From Pseudokineococcus lusitanus (GTDB taxonomy: Bacteria; Actinomycetota; Actinomycetes; Actinomycetales; Quadrisphaeraceae), in the NCBI RefSeq assembly GCF_003751265.1, contig NZ_RJKN01000001.1:496001-560000 (forward strand): a stretch of 64,000 bases of DNA, in the 5' to 3' direction. The notes under the pieces are model-generated. The model was given only the letters and a program-made list of their open reading frames with translations. It had not been told where the DNA came from and searched no databases. Both the position numbers and the translations under genes were made by a program. Below are positions 18,427 through 26,688 of this stretch, one piece after another. How positions within the stretch are numbered: position 1 is the stretch's first letter; each line of letters begins with the position of its first letter.

Positions 18427-19161
18427 TCAGACCGGCCAGCCCTCCCGGCGCCAGGCGGCGTCCCAGAAGGCCCACTCGTACCGGGTGGCGAGGACCGCCG
18501 TCGCCACGGCCTCGTCGGCGTCGCCCGGGGCGTCGGCCACGGCCCGCTCGACGACGTCGGCGGCGGCCGCCGAGGCCGCCTGGAAGGCCGGGTCGGCGTA
18601 GGCCGCCGTCCACCGGGCGAAGGGGTTGTCCGGCACCTCGGACGAGCGGGCGGCGAGCGCGCGGCCCACCTCCGCGTAGACGGTGAAGCACGGCAGCACC
18701 GCGGCGGCGGCCACGGCGTAGGGCGCCGTCGCGGCGCGGGCGACGAGCCACGAGGCGTAGCCGAGCGTCGTCGGGGACGGACGGACGGGCACGGACGGGC
18801 CGGACGGACCGTCGCCGGGCTCCCCCGTCCGGGACAGCAGCGGGTGCCCGAGGAGGTCGGCGTGCAGCTCGCGCTCGGCGACGACGGCCGCGGCGGCCGA
18901 CCCCGCCCACACCTCGGCGTCGTCGGTGCGGGGCGCCCGCGCCGCGAGCAGCGCGAGCGCCCGCGTGTACTCCCGCAGGTAGCAGCCGTCCTGCTCGAGG
19001 TAGTGGCGGAAGACGGCCGGGTCGAGCGTGCCGTCGCCCAGCGCGGCGAGGAACGGCAGCGCGTCGACGGCGGCCCGCACGTCCGCCGAGGCGGCGGCGA
19101 CGCGCGCGCGGAAGCCCACGGGGCCGTCCGTGCCGTCCGCGCCGTCCCGGGCGGCGCTCAC
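18427..19161 (-). CDS. tenA: TenA family protein (aminopyrimidine aminohydrolase / thiaminase II)
   Basis: 244 residues of all-helical TenA type. TenA enzymes salvage thiamine breakdown products by hydrolysing aminopyrimidine. Visible family blocks: LPFLAALGDGTLDPAVFRHYLEQDGCYLREYTRALALLAARA, LPCFTVYAEVG with the catalytic Cys, NPFARWTAAYADPAF and a C-terminal YEWAFWDAAWRREGWPV. It is the last of four overlapping thiamine genes; its GTG overlaps the thiD stop by 4 bp, and it is therefore under the TPP riboswitch. Confidence 0.92.
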   Translation of the reverse strand: MSAARDGADGTDGPVGFRARVAAASADVRAAVDALPFLAALGDGTLDPAVFRHYLEQDGCYLREYTRALALLAARAPRTDDAEVWAGSAAAAVVAERELHADLLGHPLLSRTGEPGDGPSGPSVPVRPSPTTLGYASWLVARAATAPYAVAAAAVLPCFTVYAEVGRALAARSSEVPDNPFARWTAAYADPAFQAASAAAADVVERAVADAPGDADEAVATAVLATRYEWAFWDAAWRREGWPV

Positions 19162-20030
19162 GGCCCCACCCGGCTGCCGAGCGGGGCGCCGGTGCCGGCG
19201 TCCCACCAGCCGGCGTGGTGGTGCACGGGGCCGTGGCCGCGGCCGGAGCGCGCGGCGCGGCCGACGCCGAGCCGCTCCCCCTCGGCGATGGCCCGGGCCA
19301 GGTGCTGCCGTGCGTCCCGGACCGTCGCCGACCAGCCGTCGCGGCGCGGCCGGAGGGCGGCGCAGGCGGCCGACAGGACGCAGCCGGTGCCGTGGGTCGA
19401 CCGCGAGCGCAGGCGCGGGGACGTCAGCACCTCGAGGCCGTCCTCGGTCGCGAGGACGTCGACGACGTCGCCGCCGCCGTCCGGCCCGGCCGGCAGGTGG
19501 CCCCCCTTGAGGAGCACGGCCCGGGCGCCGAGCGCCCGCAGGGCGAGCGCCTGCTCGCGCATGCCGTCGACGTCCGCGGCCTCCTCGCCGCCGAGGAGGA
19601 CCGCCGCCTCGGGGAGGTTGGGGGTGAGGAGGTCGGCGAGGGGGACGAGCCGGTCCCGCACGGCCGCGACGGCGTCGTCGGCGAGCAGCCGGTCCCCGCT
19701 CGTGGCGACCATCACCGGGTCGACGACGAGGTGCGGCAGCGGGCGCCGCTGCAGCACCTCCACGACGGCCTCGACGACCGCGGCCTCGCCGAGCATGCCG
19801 GTCTTGGCGGCGTCGACCTCGACGTCGTCGAGGAGCACCTCCAGCTGCTGCGCCACGAACGCGGGCGGCACGCCGTGGACGCCGGCCACGCCGGCGGTGC
19901 TCTGCGCCGTCAGCGCGGTGAGGACCGCTGTGCCGAAGGCGGACAGGGCCCCGAAGGTGGCGAGGTCGGCCTGGACGCCGGCCCCGCCGCTGGGGTCGCT
20001 GCCCGCGACGGACAGCGCGACGACGCTCAC
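19158..20030 (-). CDS. thiD: Hydroxymethylpyrimidine (phosphate) kinase
   Basis: 290 residues. ThiD phosphorylates HMP and HMP-P to HMP-PP for thiamine synthesis. The ribokinase-like fold shows ALSVAGSDPSGGAGVQAD at the N-terminus, KTGMLGEAAVVEAV, VVDPVMVATSGDRLL, LTPNLPEAAVLLGG and the anion-hole motif STHGTGCVLSAA. The GTG start overlaps the thiE stop by 4 bp. Here it is separate from ThiE, unlike fused versions in some bacteria. Confidence 0.96.
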   Translation of the reverse strand: MSVVALSVAGSDPSGGAGVQADLATFGALSAFGTAVLTALTAQSTAGVAGVHGVPPAFVAQQLEVLLDDVEVDAAKTGMLGEAAVVEAVVEVLQRRPLPHLVVDPVMVATSGDRLLADDAVAAVRDRLVPLADLLTPNLPEAAVLLGGEEAADVDGMREQALALRALGARAVLLKGGHLPAGPDGGGDVVDVLATEDGLEVLTSPRLRSRSTHGTGCVLSAACAALRPRRDGWSATVRDARQHLARAIAEGERLGVGRAARSGRGHGPVHHHAGWWDAGTGAPLGSRVGP

Positions 20031-20740
20031 CGCGCCACCGCCGTCGTCGCCGGCGCGTCGAGCGCCGCCGTGGCCGCCCGCGGGTCGTCGGCCCGGCAGA
20101 TCGCCGAGACGGCGCAGATGCCGTCGACCCCCGTCGCGCGGACGGCGGCGACGCGGGCGAGGTCCACGCCGCCGATGGCCACGGAGGGCAGGTCGGCGTC
20201 GCGGGCGGCGACGACGAGGTCGGCCAGCCCGTCGAGGCCGAGCGGCGCGGCGGCGCGGGGCTTCGTGGCCGTCGCCCACACGGGGCCGAGGCCGAGGTAG
20301 TCGACGACGGGGCGGCCGCCCGGCTCCTCCACGCCGACGACGGCCGCGGCGGCCACCTCGGCGGCCGTCGAGGCGGACAGGCCCAGGACCGCGCCCGGCC
20401 CGAGCAGCTCGCGCGCCCGGCGGGGGTCGCCGTCGCCCTGGCCGACGTGGGCGCCCGCCGCCCCGGCGGCGACGGCCAGCTCGACGTCGTCGTCGACGAG
20501 GACGAGCGCCCGCTCCCCCACGGCCGCGACGACGGCGCGGACGAGCTCCCCGCGCACCGCGTCAGAGCCCTTCTCGCGGACCTGGACGACGCCCGCCCCG
20601 CCCGCGACGGCCTCGCGGACGACGGCGAGGACCCCCCGGTCGCCGCACTGGGCGGTGTCGGTGACGAGGTAGGTGCGCAGGACCCGCGCCGGGTCGGCCC
20701 GCAGCCGCTCCCGCGGCGTGGCCGTCGTGGCGGTGCTCAC
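20027..20740 (-). CDS. thiE: Thiamine-phosphate synthase
   Basis: 237 residues. ThiE couples HMP-PP to thiazole phosphate to form thiamine monophosphate. The TIM-barrel motifs are clear: TYLVTDTAQC, GGAGVVQVREKGSD, LVLVDDDVELAVAAGAAGAHVGQGD, DYLGLGPVWATATKP and VAIGGVDLARV. The GTG start overlaps the thiM stop by 4 bp. The cluster has salvage-type genes (thiM, thiD, tenA) but no thiC/thiG here, so de novo ring synthesis must be encoded elsewhere or be absent. Confidence 0.95.
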   Translation of the reverse strand: MSTATTATPRERLRADPARVLRTYLVTDTAQCGDRGVLAVVREAVAGGAGVVQVREKGSDAVRGELVRAVVAAVGERALVLVDDDVELAVAAGAAGAHVGQGDGDPRRARELLGPGAVLGLSASTAAEVAAAAVVGVEEPGGRPVVDYLGLGPVWATATKPRAAAPLGLDGLADLVVAARDADLPSVAIGGVDLARVAAVRATGVDGICAVSAICRADDPRAATAALDAPATTAVAR

Positions 20741-21612
20741 GCCGCGGCGCCGGGACGGACGAGCGCCGCGACGTCCTCGGCGGTCACCGCGTCGAGCTCG
20801 TCGAGCCACGCGACGGCGAAGGAGCCGGGGCCGCGGGCGCCCTCGGCCGCGCGCCCGGCGGCGGCCGAGACGTGGGCGTGGGCGGCCGCGACGGCGACGA
20901 GCGGGTCGCCCTCCGGCGGGGTCGTGGCGAGGTAGGCGGCGACGACGCCGCCGAGCGCGCAGCCGAAGCCGGTGACACGCGTGCCGAGGGCGGAGCCGCC
21001 CGTGACGCGCAGCGACCGGCCGTCGGGGGCGACGACGAGGTCCACCTTCCCCGAGACGGCGACGACCGCGCCGGAGGTGGAGGCGAGGTCCGCCGCGGCG
21101 GCCGCGGCGTCGTCGACGCCGTGGGTCGTGTCGGTCCCGCGGCCGCCGGCACCGACGCCGGCCAGGGCCATGACCTCGGAGGCGTTGCCGCGCACCGCGG
21201 TCGGGGCCCGGCGGACGAGGTCGCGGGCGATGGCCGTCCGGTGGTCGAGGACGCCGACGGCGACGGGGTCGAGGACCCACGGCACGTGGGCCGCGGCGGC
21301 CGCGCCGACCGCGCGCCCGGCGGCGTCCTCCTGGACGTCGTCGACCGTGCCGAGGTTGACGAGCAGCCCTCCGGACAGCCCGGCGAGCTGGGCGGCCTCG
21401 ACGGGGTGGCGCGGCATCGCGGGCGAGGCGCCGGCGGCGAGCAGCGCGTTGGCCGTGACCTGGACGACGACCTCGTTGGTGAGGCAGGCGACCAGCGGCC
21501 GCCCGGCGCGCAGGGCCCCGTGCGCGGCGACGACGGCCGCGGCGAGGTCGCCGTCGGGGCCGGTCGGGCCGGGCTCGCGACCGGTCGTGGTGGTGCCGTG
21601 GCGCGCGGCCAT
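20737..21612 (-). CDS. thiM: Hydroxyethylthiazole kinase
   Basis: 291 residues. ThiM phosphorylates the thiazole alcohol in thiamine salvage. Diagnostic blocks: PLVACLTNEVVVQVTANALLAAGASPAM, LLVNLGTVDD, PWVLDPVAVG, RGNASEVMALAG and VTGFGCALGGVVAAYL. It is the first gene of the thiMEDtenA operon and its ATG directly follows the TPP aptamer: AAGGGA, part of the aptamer's 3' strand, lies 7 nt before the ATG and would serve as ribosome site, so TPP binding would block translation. Confidence 0.95.
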   Translation of the reverse strand: MAARHGTTTTGREPGPTGPDGDLAAAVVAAHGALRAGRPLVACLTNEVVVQVTANALLAAGASPAMPRHPVEAAQLAGLSGGLLVNLGTVDDVQEDAAGRAVGAAAAAHVPWVLDPVAVGVLDHRTAIARDLVRRAPTAVRGNASEVMALAGVGAGGRGTDTTHGVDDAAAAAADLASTSGAVVAVSGKVDLVVAPDGRSLRVTGGSALGTRVTGFGCALGGVVAAYLATTPPEGDPLVAVAAAHAHVSAAAGRAAEGARGPGSFAVAWLDELDAVTAEDVAALVRPGAAA

Positions 21613-21616
21613 GGGG

Positions 21617-21705
21617 ACATCCCTTCGCTCGTGCTGACGAGAGCAGGTTCGACGGGTGTGTTCTCAGCCCTCGTCCGCGGACGACGGGCACCCCGTGCCG
21701 CGGCC
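21617..21705 (-). ncRNA. TPP riboswitch (thi-box) controlling thiM-thiE-thiD-tenA
   Basis: The minus strand holds the conserved thi-box pieces in order: ACGGGGTGCCC (P1/P2 start), GGGCTGAGA, ACACCCGTCGAACCTG, and GTCAGCACGAGCGAAGGGA at the 3' end. The aptamer ends 4 nt before the thiM ATG and contains its probable ribosome-binding site, which points to translational control rather than termination. It begins immediately after a TAGGGT -10 element. Confidence 0.93.
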
Positions 21706-21706
21706 G

Positions 21707-21712
21707 ACCCTA
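21707..21712 (-). promoter_or_regulatory. -10 element of the thiamine operon
   Basis: TAGGGT, 6-7 nt upstream of the first aptamer bases, fits a transcription start exactly at the riboswitch 5' end. Confidence 0.5.
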
Positions 21713-21782
21713 GTGCGCCCGGCGGCCGCGTCGCTCGGCGCGTGGCGGCACCACCGGGGCGCCGGGGCGGGCGCCGCACCGA

Positions 21783-21823
21783 CGACGAGGGCCCCGCCGC
21801 GGTGCGCGGCGGGGCCCTCGTCG
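21783..21823 (-). terminator. Terminator behind the RNase E/G gene
   Basis: A perfect 19-bp inverted repeat (21783-21801 with 21805-21823) with a 3-nt loop, 33 bp after the RNase stop. It lies upstream of the thiamine promoter on the same strand and isolates the two units. Confidence 0.85.
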
Positions 21824-21855
21824 GGCGCGGCGGGCGGGGCCCGCCGCGGCGTGCG

Positions 21856-24800
21856 TCAGCGGTCGGTCGTCCCGCCCTCGTCCGCGGCCGGCAGGTCCGT
21901 CGCGTCCGCCGGCTCGGCGCCTGCGGCGGGCCCGCCCTCGGCCGGCGCGTCGGCCTCGGCCGGCGCGTCGCTGCCGGCCGCGTCCACGGCGGTCCCGTCC
22001 GCCACCTCGGTGGCGCCCGCGCCGTCGTCGGCGGCGACGTCCGCCCCGGCCCCCGTGGGCTCCTCGACGGGCGCCGACGGGTCGGTGCCCGGCTCCTGGG
22101 CACCCACCTGCTGCACGGCGCCGTCGTCCTCGCCGGCCGCGTCGGCCAGCGCCACGTCGACCCCGTCCCCGACGGGGGCGGGCCCGGAGGCCGCGGCCAC
22201 CGCGGCGTCGAGGGCCGCGGCGGTGCCGGCGGCGTCCACGGCGGGCGCGTCGTGCTCGTCCTCGTGGTCGCCGTCGTGGTCGTGCCGGGTGGCGCGGGCC
22301 ACCCGGGCGATGGCCTCGGCGACCTCGCGGGCGGAGGCCGCCCGGCGCTCGGGACCCTCGTCCCCGGTCCCCTCGGCCGCGGGCGCCGCCGCCGGCTCCT
22401 CGGCCGCCGCCGCGCCCTGGCCGCCGCCCGAGCCGCTGCCACGACCGCGGCGCGAGCGCCGGGAGCGCCCTCCGCCCTCGCCGTCGTCGGAGGGCTGCTC
22501 GCCGCCGCCGCGCCGGCCACCGCGGCCCTCGTCGGGGGTGCCACCGCCGCCGTTGCCACCGCCGGTGCCACCGCCGCCGTTGCCGCCGCCCGAGCGCCCG
22601 ACGAGGGGCTCGTCGTGGAGCAGGACGCCCCGTCCGCCGCAGTGCTCGCACGGCTCGCTGAAGACGTCGATGAGGCCCTGGCCGACGCGCTTGCGCGTCA
22701 TCTGGACGAGGCCCAGCGAGGTGACCTCGGCGACCTGGTGCTTCGTGCGGTCGCGGCCGAGGCACTCGACGAGGCGTCGCAGGACGAGGTCCCGGTTGCT
22801 CTCGAGGACCATGTCGATGAAGTCGACGACGATGATCCCGCCGACGTCGCGCAGCCGGAGCTGGCGCACGACCTCCTCGGCGGCCTCGAGGTTGTTGCGG
22901 GTGACCGTCTCCTCGAGGTTGCCGCCCGCGCCGGTGAACTTGCCGGTGTTGACGTCGACGACCGTCATGGCCTCGGTGCGGTCGATGACGAGCGAGCCGC
23001 CGGAGGGCAGGTAGACCTTGCGGTCCAGCGCCTTGGCGATCTGCTCGTCGACGCGGTAGGTCGCGAACACGTCGACGTCGTCGCTGCGGACGACCCGCTC
23101 GGCGAGGTCGGGGGCGACGCCGCCGACGTACTCGCTGACGACCCGCCAGACGTCCTCGCCCTCGACGACGAGGCGCGAGAAGTCCTCGTTGAAGACGTCG
23201 CGGACGACCTTGACGGCGAGGTCGGGCTCGGTGGACAGCGCCGCGGGCGCGCTGACCGCCGTGGAGCGCTGCTGGATCGACGCCCACTGCTCCTGCAGCC
23301 GCTCGACGTCGCGGCGCAGCTCGTCCTCGCTGGCGCCCTCGGCGGCCGTGCGGACGATGACGCCGGCGCCCTCGGGCACGACGGCCTTGAGGATGCGCTT
23401 GAGGCGCGTGCGCTCGGTGTCGGGCAGCTTGCGGCTGATACCGGTCATCGAGCCGTTCGGCACGTAGACGAGGTAGCGGCCGGGCAGCGAGACCTGGCTC
23501 GTGAGGCGGGCGCCCTTGTGGCCGACCGGGTCCTTCGTCACCTGGACGAGGACGGGGTCGCCGGCCTTGAGCGCCAGCTCGATGCGGCGGGGCTGGCCGG
23601 ACAGGCCGGCGGCGTCCCAGTTGACCTCGCCCGCGTAGAGGACGGCGTTGCGGCCGCGGCCGCAGTCGACGAAGGCGGCCTCCATGCTCGGCAGCACGTT
23701 CTGGACCTTGCCGAGGTAGACGTTGCCGACCATCGAGGTCTGGGTGCGCCGGGCGACGTAGTGCTCGACGAGCAGGCCGTCCTCGAGCACGGCGATCTGC
23801 GTCCGGTCGCCGCGCTCGCGGACGACCATGACGCGCTCGACGCTCTCGCGCCGGGCGAGGAACTCCGCCTCGGTGAGCACGGGACGACGACGGCCGCCGT
23901 CACGCCCGTCACGGCGGCGCTGGCGCTTGGCCTCGAGGCGCGTGGACCCCTTGAGGCCCGTCACCTCGTCCTCGGCGCGGCGGCGCTGGCGGTCCGCGCG
24001 GGACTCGCCCGCGTCGCCGCCCTCGGCGTCGTCCCCGCCGGAGGAGCCGCGACGGCGACGGCGACGGCGACGGCTCGAGCCGCGCTCCGCGTCGTCGTCG
24101 CCCTCGTCGTCCGCGTCGTCGGCGGTGCCGGACGGGGCGTCGGCGGTGCCGGAGGGCGCGTCGGCGTCGCCGCGGTCGTCGCCCTCGTCACCGTCGTCGC
24201 CGGTCTCGTCGGCCTGCTCGCCCTCGGGGGCGCCGTCGTCCTCGCCCCCGCGGCGGCGGCGGCCACGGCCTCCCCGACGACGACGGCGACGGCCGCCCTC
24301 GTCGTCGCGGCCGGACGCGGTGTCGTCGCGCTCGTCGTCCTCGTCCGTCGCGGCCGCGGCGGGCTCGGCGTCGACCTCGGCCGTCGGCACGGCGACGTCG
24401 GCGGGCTCGGCGTCCTCGTCGGCGGCCCCGCCGCGACGGCGTCGGCGCGAGGGGCGCCCGCGGCGGCCCAGCTCGTCGAGCGCGGCGGTGACGGCGGCCC
24501 CGGCGTCCGGGCGGGCGGTCGCCCCCTCGTCGTCGACGTCGGCGCTCGGGACGGTGCGCTCGCTCGGCGCGGGCGCCGGCTCCTCGCGCGGGACGTCCTC
24601 GCGGACCGGCGCCGCGGCGGGGGCCGTGGTGCCGGTGGGGGTCTCGGTGCCGGGCGCCGCGGCGGCACCGGGCTCGACGTGGACGGGTGGGCCGGCGGGC
24701 CGCGAGGCGGCACGACGGCGGCGGGGCGGCGCCGCGGTGACGGGCGCCTGGAACAGCGCGGCGGGCACGGCGGACGGCGCCGCGGCGGGCTCGTCGGCGA

Positions 24801-25647
24801 CGGCGGGGGGCTCGTCGGCGACGGCGGGGGTCTCGTCGGCGACGGGCTCCTCGACCGGTGCGTCCGCGGCGGCCGGCTCCTCGGCCGACGCGGGGGCGGT
24901 CGTCGCGTCCACGGGCTGCGGCTGCTCACCGACGACGTCCGCGAGTGGCGCGGCCTCGGCGGCAGCGGCCTCCGCGGGCGTGGCGTCGGCCGAGGTGGCG
25001 TCAGCGGGGGTGGCGTCGGCGGGGGTGGCGTCGGCGGGGGTGGCGTCAGCGGGGGTGGCGTCGGCGGGCGCTGCCTCGACGGGCGCTGCGGCCTTGCGGG
25101 TGGCCCGACGGCGACGCGGCGCCCTCGGCGCGCTCTCGGCCGGGACCTCGTCCGTGCCCGCGACCGGCTCGGGGGTCGTCGGGGCCGGCGCGGCGTCGGG
25201 CGCGGCGTCCGCCGCGTCGGTCGTCGGGGCCGTGTCGGCGACGGGCTCGGTCTCGGCGGCGGGGGCGGCGGCCTTGCGACGGCGCGGGGCGCGCTTGCGG
25301 GGCGCCGGCGCGGCGTCGGGGGCCGGCTCGGCGACCGGGCCCGCGTCCTGCGCGGGGGCCGGCTCGAGGACTGGCTCGGCGACCGGGGCCGCCGGTGCCG
25401 GGTCGGCGGCCAGGGCAGTCGGTGCCGGGTCGGCGGCCAGGGCAGTCGGTGCCGGGTCGGCGGCCGGGGCCGTCGGCTCCGCGGGGGCGGCCGCCGTCGT
25501 GCCCGTCGTCTCGCCCGCCGGCGGGCCGGCCGGGCGGGTGGCCGCGCGACGGCGGCGGGGGCGGGTGGCGGGCGCCGCGGCGCCGTCGTCCTCGCCGGGG
25601 CCCGCGGTGGTGCCGTCGACCGGGCCGGAGGTGTCCTGAGGTGCCAC
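21856..25647 (-). CDS. rne: Ribonuclease E/G with long repetitive N-terminal extension
   Basis: About 1263 residues. It is an endoribonuclease for mRNA decay and rRNA/tRNA processing. The catalytic core covers roughly 590-1020: S1 domain (GNVYLGKVQNVLPSMEAAFVDCG), DNase I-like part with TVVDVNTGKF and VVDFIDM carrying the two catalytic Asp, and the zinc-link CEHCGGRG near 996. Before it lie ~560 low-complexity Ala/Pro/Asp/Glu-rich residues with basic RRRRR-type patches and ADATP repeats; after it a Gly/Asn then acidic tail. The GTG at 25647 has GGGAG 8 nt upstream; an ATG at 25689 would add 14 residues. Confidence 0.93.
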   Translation of the reverse strand: MAPQDTSGPVDGTTAGPGEDDGAAAPATRPRRRRAATRPAGPPAGETTGTTAAAPAEPTAPAADPAPTALAADPAPTALAADPAPAAPVAEPVLEPAPAQDAGPVAEPAPDAAPAPRKRAPRRRKAAAPAAETEPVADTAPTTDAADAAPDAAPAPTTPEPVAGTDEVPAESAPRAPRRRRATRKAAAPVEAAPADATPADATPADATPADATPADATSADATPAEAAAAEAAPLADVVGEQPQPVDATTAPASAEEPAAADAPVEEPVADETPAVADEPPAVADEPAAAPSAVPAALFQAPVTAAPPRRRRAASRPAGPPVHVEPGAAAAPGTETPTGTTAPAAAPVREDVPREEPAPAPSERTVPSADVDDEGATARPDAGAAVTAALDELGRRGRPSRRRRRGGAADEDAEPADVAVPTAEVDAEPAAAATDEDDERDDTASGRDDEGGRRRRRRGGRGRRRRGGEDDGAPEGEQADETGDDGDEGDDRGDADAPSGTADAPSGTADDADDEGDDDAERGSSRRRRRRRRGSSGGDDAEGGDAGESRADRQRRRAEDEVTGLKGSTRLEAKRQRRRDGRDGGRRRPVLTEAEFLARRESVERVMVVRERGDRTQIAVLEDGLLVEHYVARRTQTSMVGNVYLGKVQNVLPSMEAAFVDCGRGRNAVLYAGEVNWDAAGLSGQPRRIELALKAGDPVLVQVTKDPVGHKGARLTSQVSLPGRYLVYVPNGSMTGISRKLPDTERTRLKRILKAVVPEGAGVIVRTAAEGASEDELRRDVERLQEQWASIQQRSTAVSAPAALSTEPDLAVKVVRDVFNEDFSRLVVEGEDVWRVVSEYVGGVAPDLAERVVRSDDVDVFATYRVDEQIAKALDRKVYLPSGGSLVIDRTEAMTVVDVNTGKFTGAGGNLEETVTRNNLEAAEEVVRQLRLRDVGGIIVVDFIDMVLESNRDLVLRRLVECLGRDRTKHQVAEVTSLGLVQMTRKRVGQGLIDVFSEPCEHCGGRGVLLHDEPLVGRSGGGNGGGGTGGGNGGGGTPDEGRGGRRGGGEQPSDDGEGGGRSRRSRRGRGSGSGGGQGAAAAEEPAAAPAAEGTGDEGPERRAASAREVAEAIARVARATRHDHDGDHEDEHDAPAVDAAGTAAALDAAVAAASGPAPVGDGVDVALADAAGEDDGAVQQVGAQEPGTDPSAPVEEPTGAGADVAADDGAGATEVADGTAVDAAGSDAPAEADAPAEGGPAAGAEPADATDLPAADEGGTTDR
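24976..25072 (-). repeat. 15-bp tandem repeat inside rne (ADATP units)
   Basis: About six copies of a 15-bp unit (gcgtcggcgggggtg on the plus strand) encode ADATP-type pentapeptides in the disordered N-terminus of RNase E/G. The unit is a multiple of three, so copy number can change without frameshift. Confidence 0.8.
25392..25472 (-). repeat. 27-bp tandem repeat inside rne
   Basis: Three near-identical 27-bp units encode the repeat DPAPTALAA in the RNase E/G N-terminal extension. A further 21-bp triplicate (VADEPPA-type) lies at about 24790-24845. Confidence 0.75.
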
Positions 25648-26003
25648 GGGGGCGCTCCCGTTCCTGCGCCGAGGGGTCGGCCGCACCATCCCGCGCCGGC
25701 GGTTCGTCGTCGCCCGGGGGCGACGGAAGTCAGGGGTGTGCCGGGCCTCGCGGCGCTCGTGCGCGCGGTGGACCCGGGCACCGCCGGCGGCTCGTCCGGC
25801 GGCCGGCGGATCTGCCGCGGCCACCGGGGCCCCTCGGGCGTCCTCCGCGTCGGCCCTCCCCGCGCTGGACGCGGACGGCGGCGCGCGTCGGGCGCCCGTC
25901 GAGGGCGGTGAGACGTCGTCGGGCCGGTCGGCAGGTGCGGCCTGCCGGTCGACCGCTCGGAGTATCGCACAGCGGGACGTGACCGCCCGGCGACGACGGG
26001 CCG
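25648..26003. other. Upstream region of rne
   Basis: 356 bp between the RNase start and the end of the GNAT gene on the same strand. GATACT (25961-25966, minus strand) could be a -10 element, giving a leader of about 300 nt. A GCAGGTGCGGCCTGC hairpin (25931-25945) follows it. No ORF or known RNA family is recognised. Long leaders of RNase E genes are used for autoregulation in other bacteria; whether that holds here is unknown. Confidence 0.4.
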
Positions 26004-26573
26004 TCAGTCGAGGGGGTGCTGGTCCAGCGGGTGCACGAGCTCGTCGAGGTCCGGCGTCGGCTCGTCGTCGACCGTGTCGAGCGGGTGCACGAGGAGCTCG
26101 CGGGCGTCCCGGAACCCGGCCCGGCGGAACAGGCGGCCCGCCCGCACGCCGTTCGGCGAGAGCACCACGCGCGCCATCCCCTGGCCGCGGGCGTGGTCGA
26201 GCACCGCCTCGAGCAGCGCGCCGCCCGTGCCGCCGTCGCGGTGGTCGGGCAGCACGAAGAGGTTGCCCACGTACCCCCACGTGCTCGTCGGCTCGCCGGG
26301 GCTGGGCAGACGCTCGTAGCGGTGGAGCCCGACCATGCCGACGGGCAGGCGCATCCCGGCCGGCCGGGAGGCGCCGTCCTGGCCCCGCGACTCCGCGAGC
26401 CAGAAGGTGCGGTGGGCCGCCTGGGCCCGCACCCAGGCGGCGAAGCGACGGCCGAAGTCGTCCTCGGCGGGGGCGGGCCCCTGCTCTGAGGCCGCGGCCC
26501 GCCGCAGCAGCGCGAGGGCGGCGATGTCCCCGGCGGCCTCGAGGACGGCGGGCCGGATGCGCACGGCGGTCAC
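26004..26573 (-). CDS. GNAT family N-acetyltransferase
   Basis: 189 residues. The acetyl-CoA-binding core is visible: GYVGNLFVLPDHRDGGTGGALLEAVLDHARGQGMARVVLSPNG with the RDGGTGGALL loop (motif A), then AGRLFRRAGFRDARELLVHPLD. The C-terminus has an odd duplicated PLD pattern (ELVHPLDQHPLD). Substrate unknown. The GTG start overlaps by 4 bp the stop of a 23-codon upstream ORF that carries the good ribosome site, so translation is probably coupled to it. Confidence 0.85.
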   Translation of the reverse strand: MTAVRIRPAVLEAAGDIAALALLRRAAASEQGPAPAEDDFGRRFAAWVRAQAAHRTFWLAESRGQDGASRPAGMRLPVGMVGLHRYERLPSPGEPTSTWGYVGNLFVLPDHRDGGTGGALLEAVLDHARGQGMARVVLSPNGVRAGRLFRRAGFRDARELLVHPLDTVDDEPTPDLDELVHPLDQHPLD

Positions 26574-26641
26574 GGCCGGGCCGCCGCGGCGGGGGCGAGG
26601 ACGGCGCGGCGGGCGCGCACGGGGCGGTCGGCGGGCGGCAT
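26570..26641 (-). CDS. 23-residue upstream ORF (possible leader peptide)
   Basis: ATG at 26641 with GGGAG about 8 nt upstream; the peptide starts MPPADRPVRARRAV and ends PAAAARP. It is Arg/Ala/Pro-rich and its TGA overlaps the GTG of the GNAT gene. It follows a TAGCCT -10 element at 26683-26688 by about 35 nt. It may couple or attenuate GNAT translation, or simply be a translated uORF; no homologue is known to me. Confidence 0.45.
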   Translation of the reverse strand: MPPADRPVRARRAVLAPAAAARP

Positions 26642-26682
26642 GGGGGTCTCCCGGCGACGGGCGGGTGCTGCGGACCGGCCCG

Positions 26683-26688
26683 AGGCTA
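26683..26688 (-). promoter_or_regulatory. -10 element of the uORF-GNAT unit
   Basis: TAGCCT fits TAnnnT and predicts a start of transcription near 26676, giving a 35-nt leader to the uORF ATG. Confidence 0.4.

Noticed and set aside
24976-25072. The ADATP repeats as a separate gene or antifreeze/collagen-like protein
   Set aside because: They are in frame with, and continuous to, the RNase E/G catalytic domain without a stop or a new start.
20872-25911. A 1679-codon open frame on the plus strand antisense to thiM and rne
   Set aside because: It arises because a high-GC coding strand leaves few stops on its complement; the opposite strand has clear thiM and RNase E/G domains, and the antisense translation is low-complexity Arg/Gly/Val without any domain.
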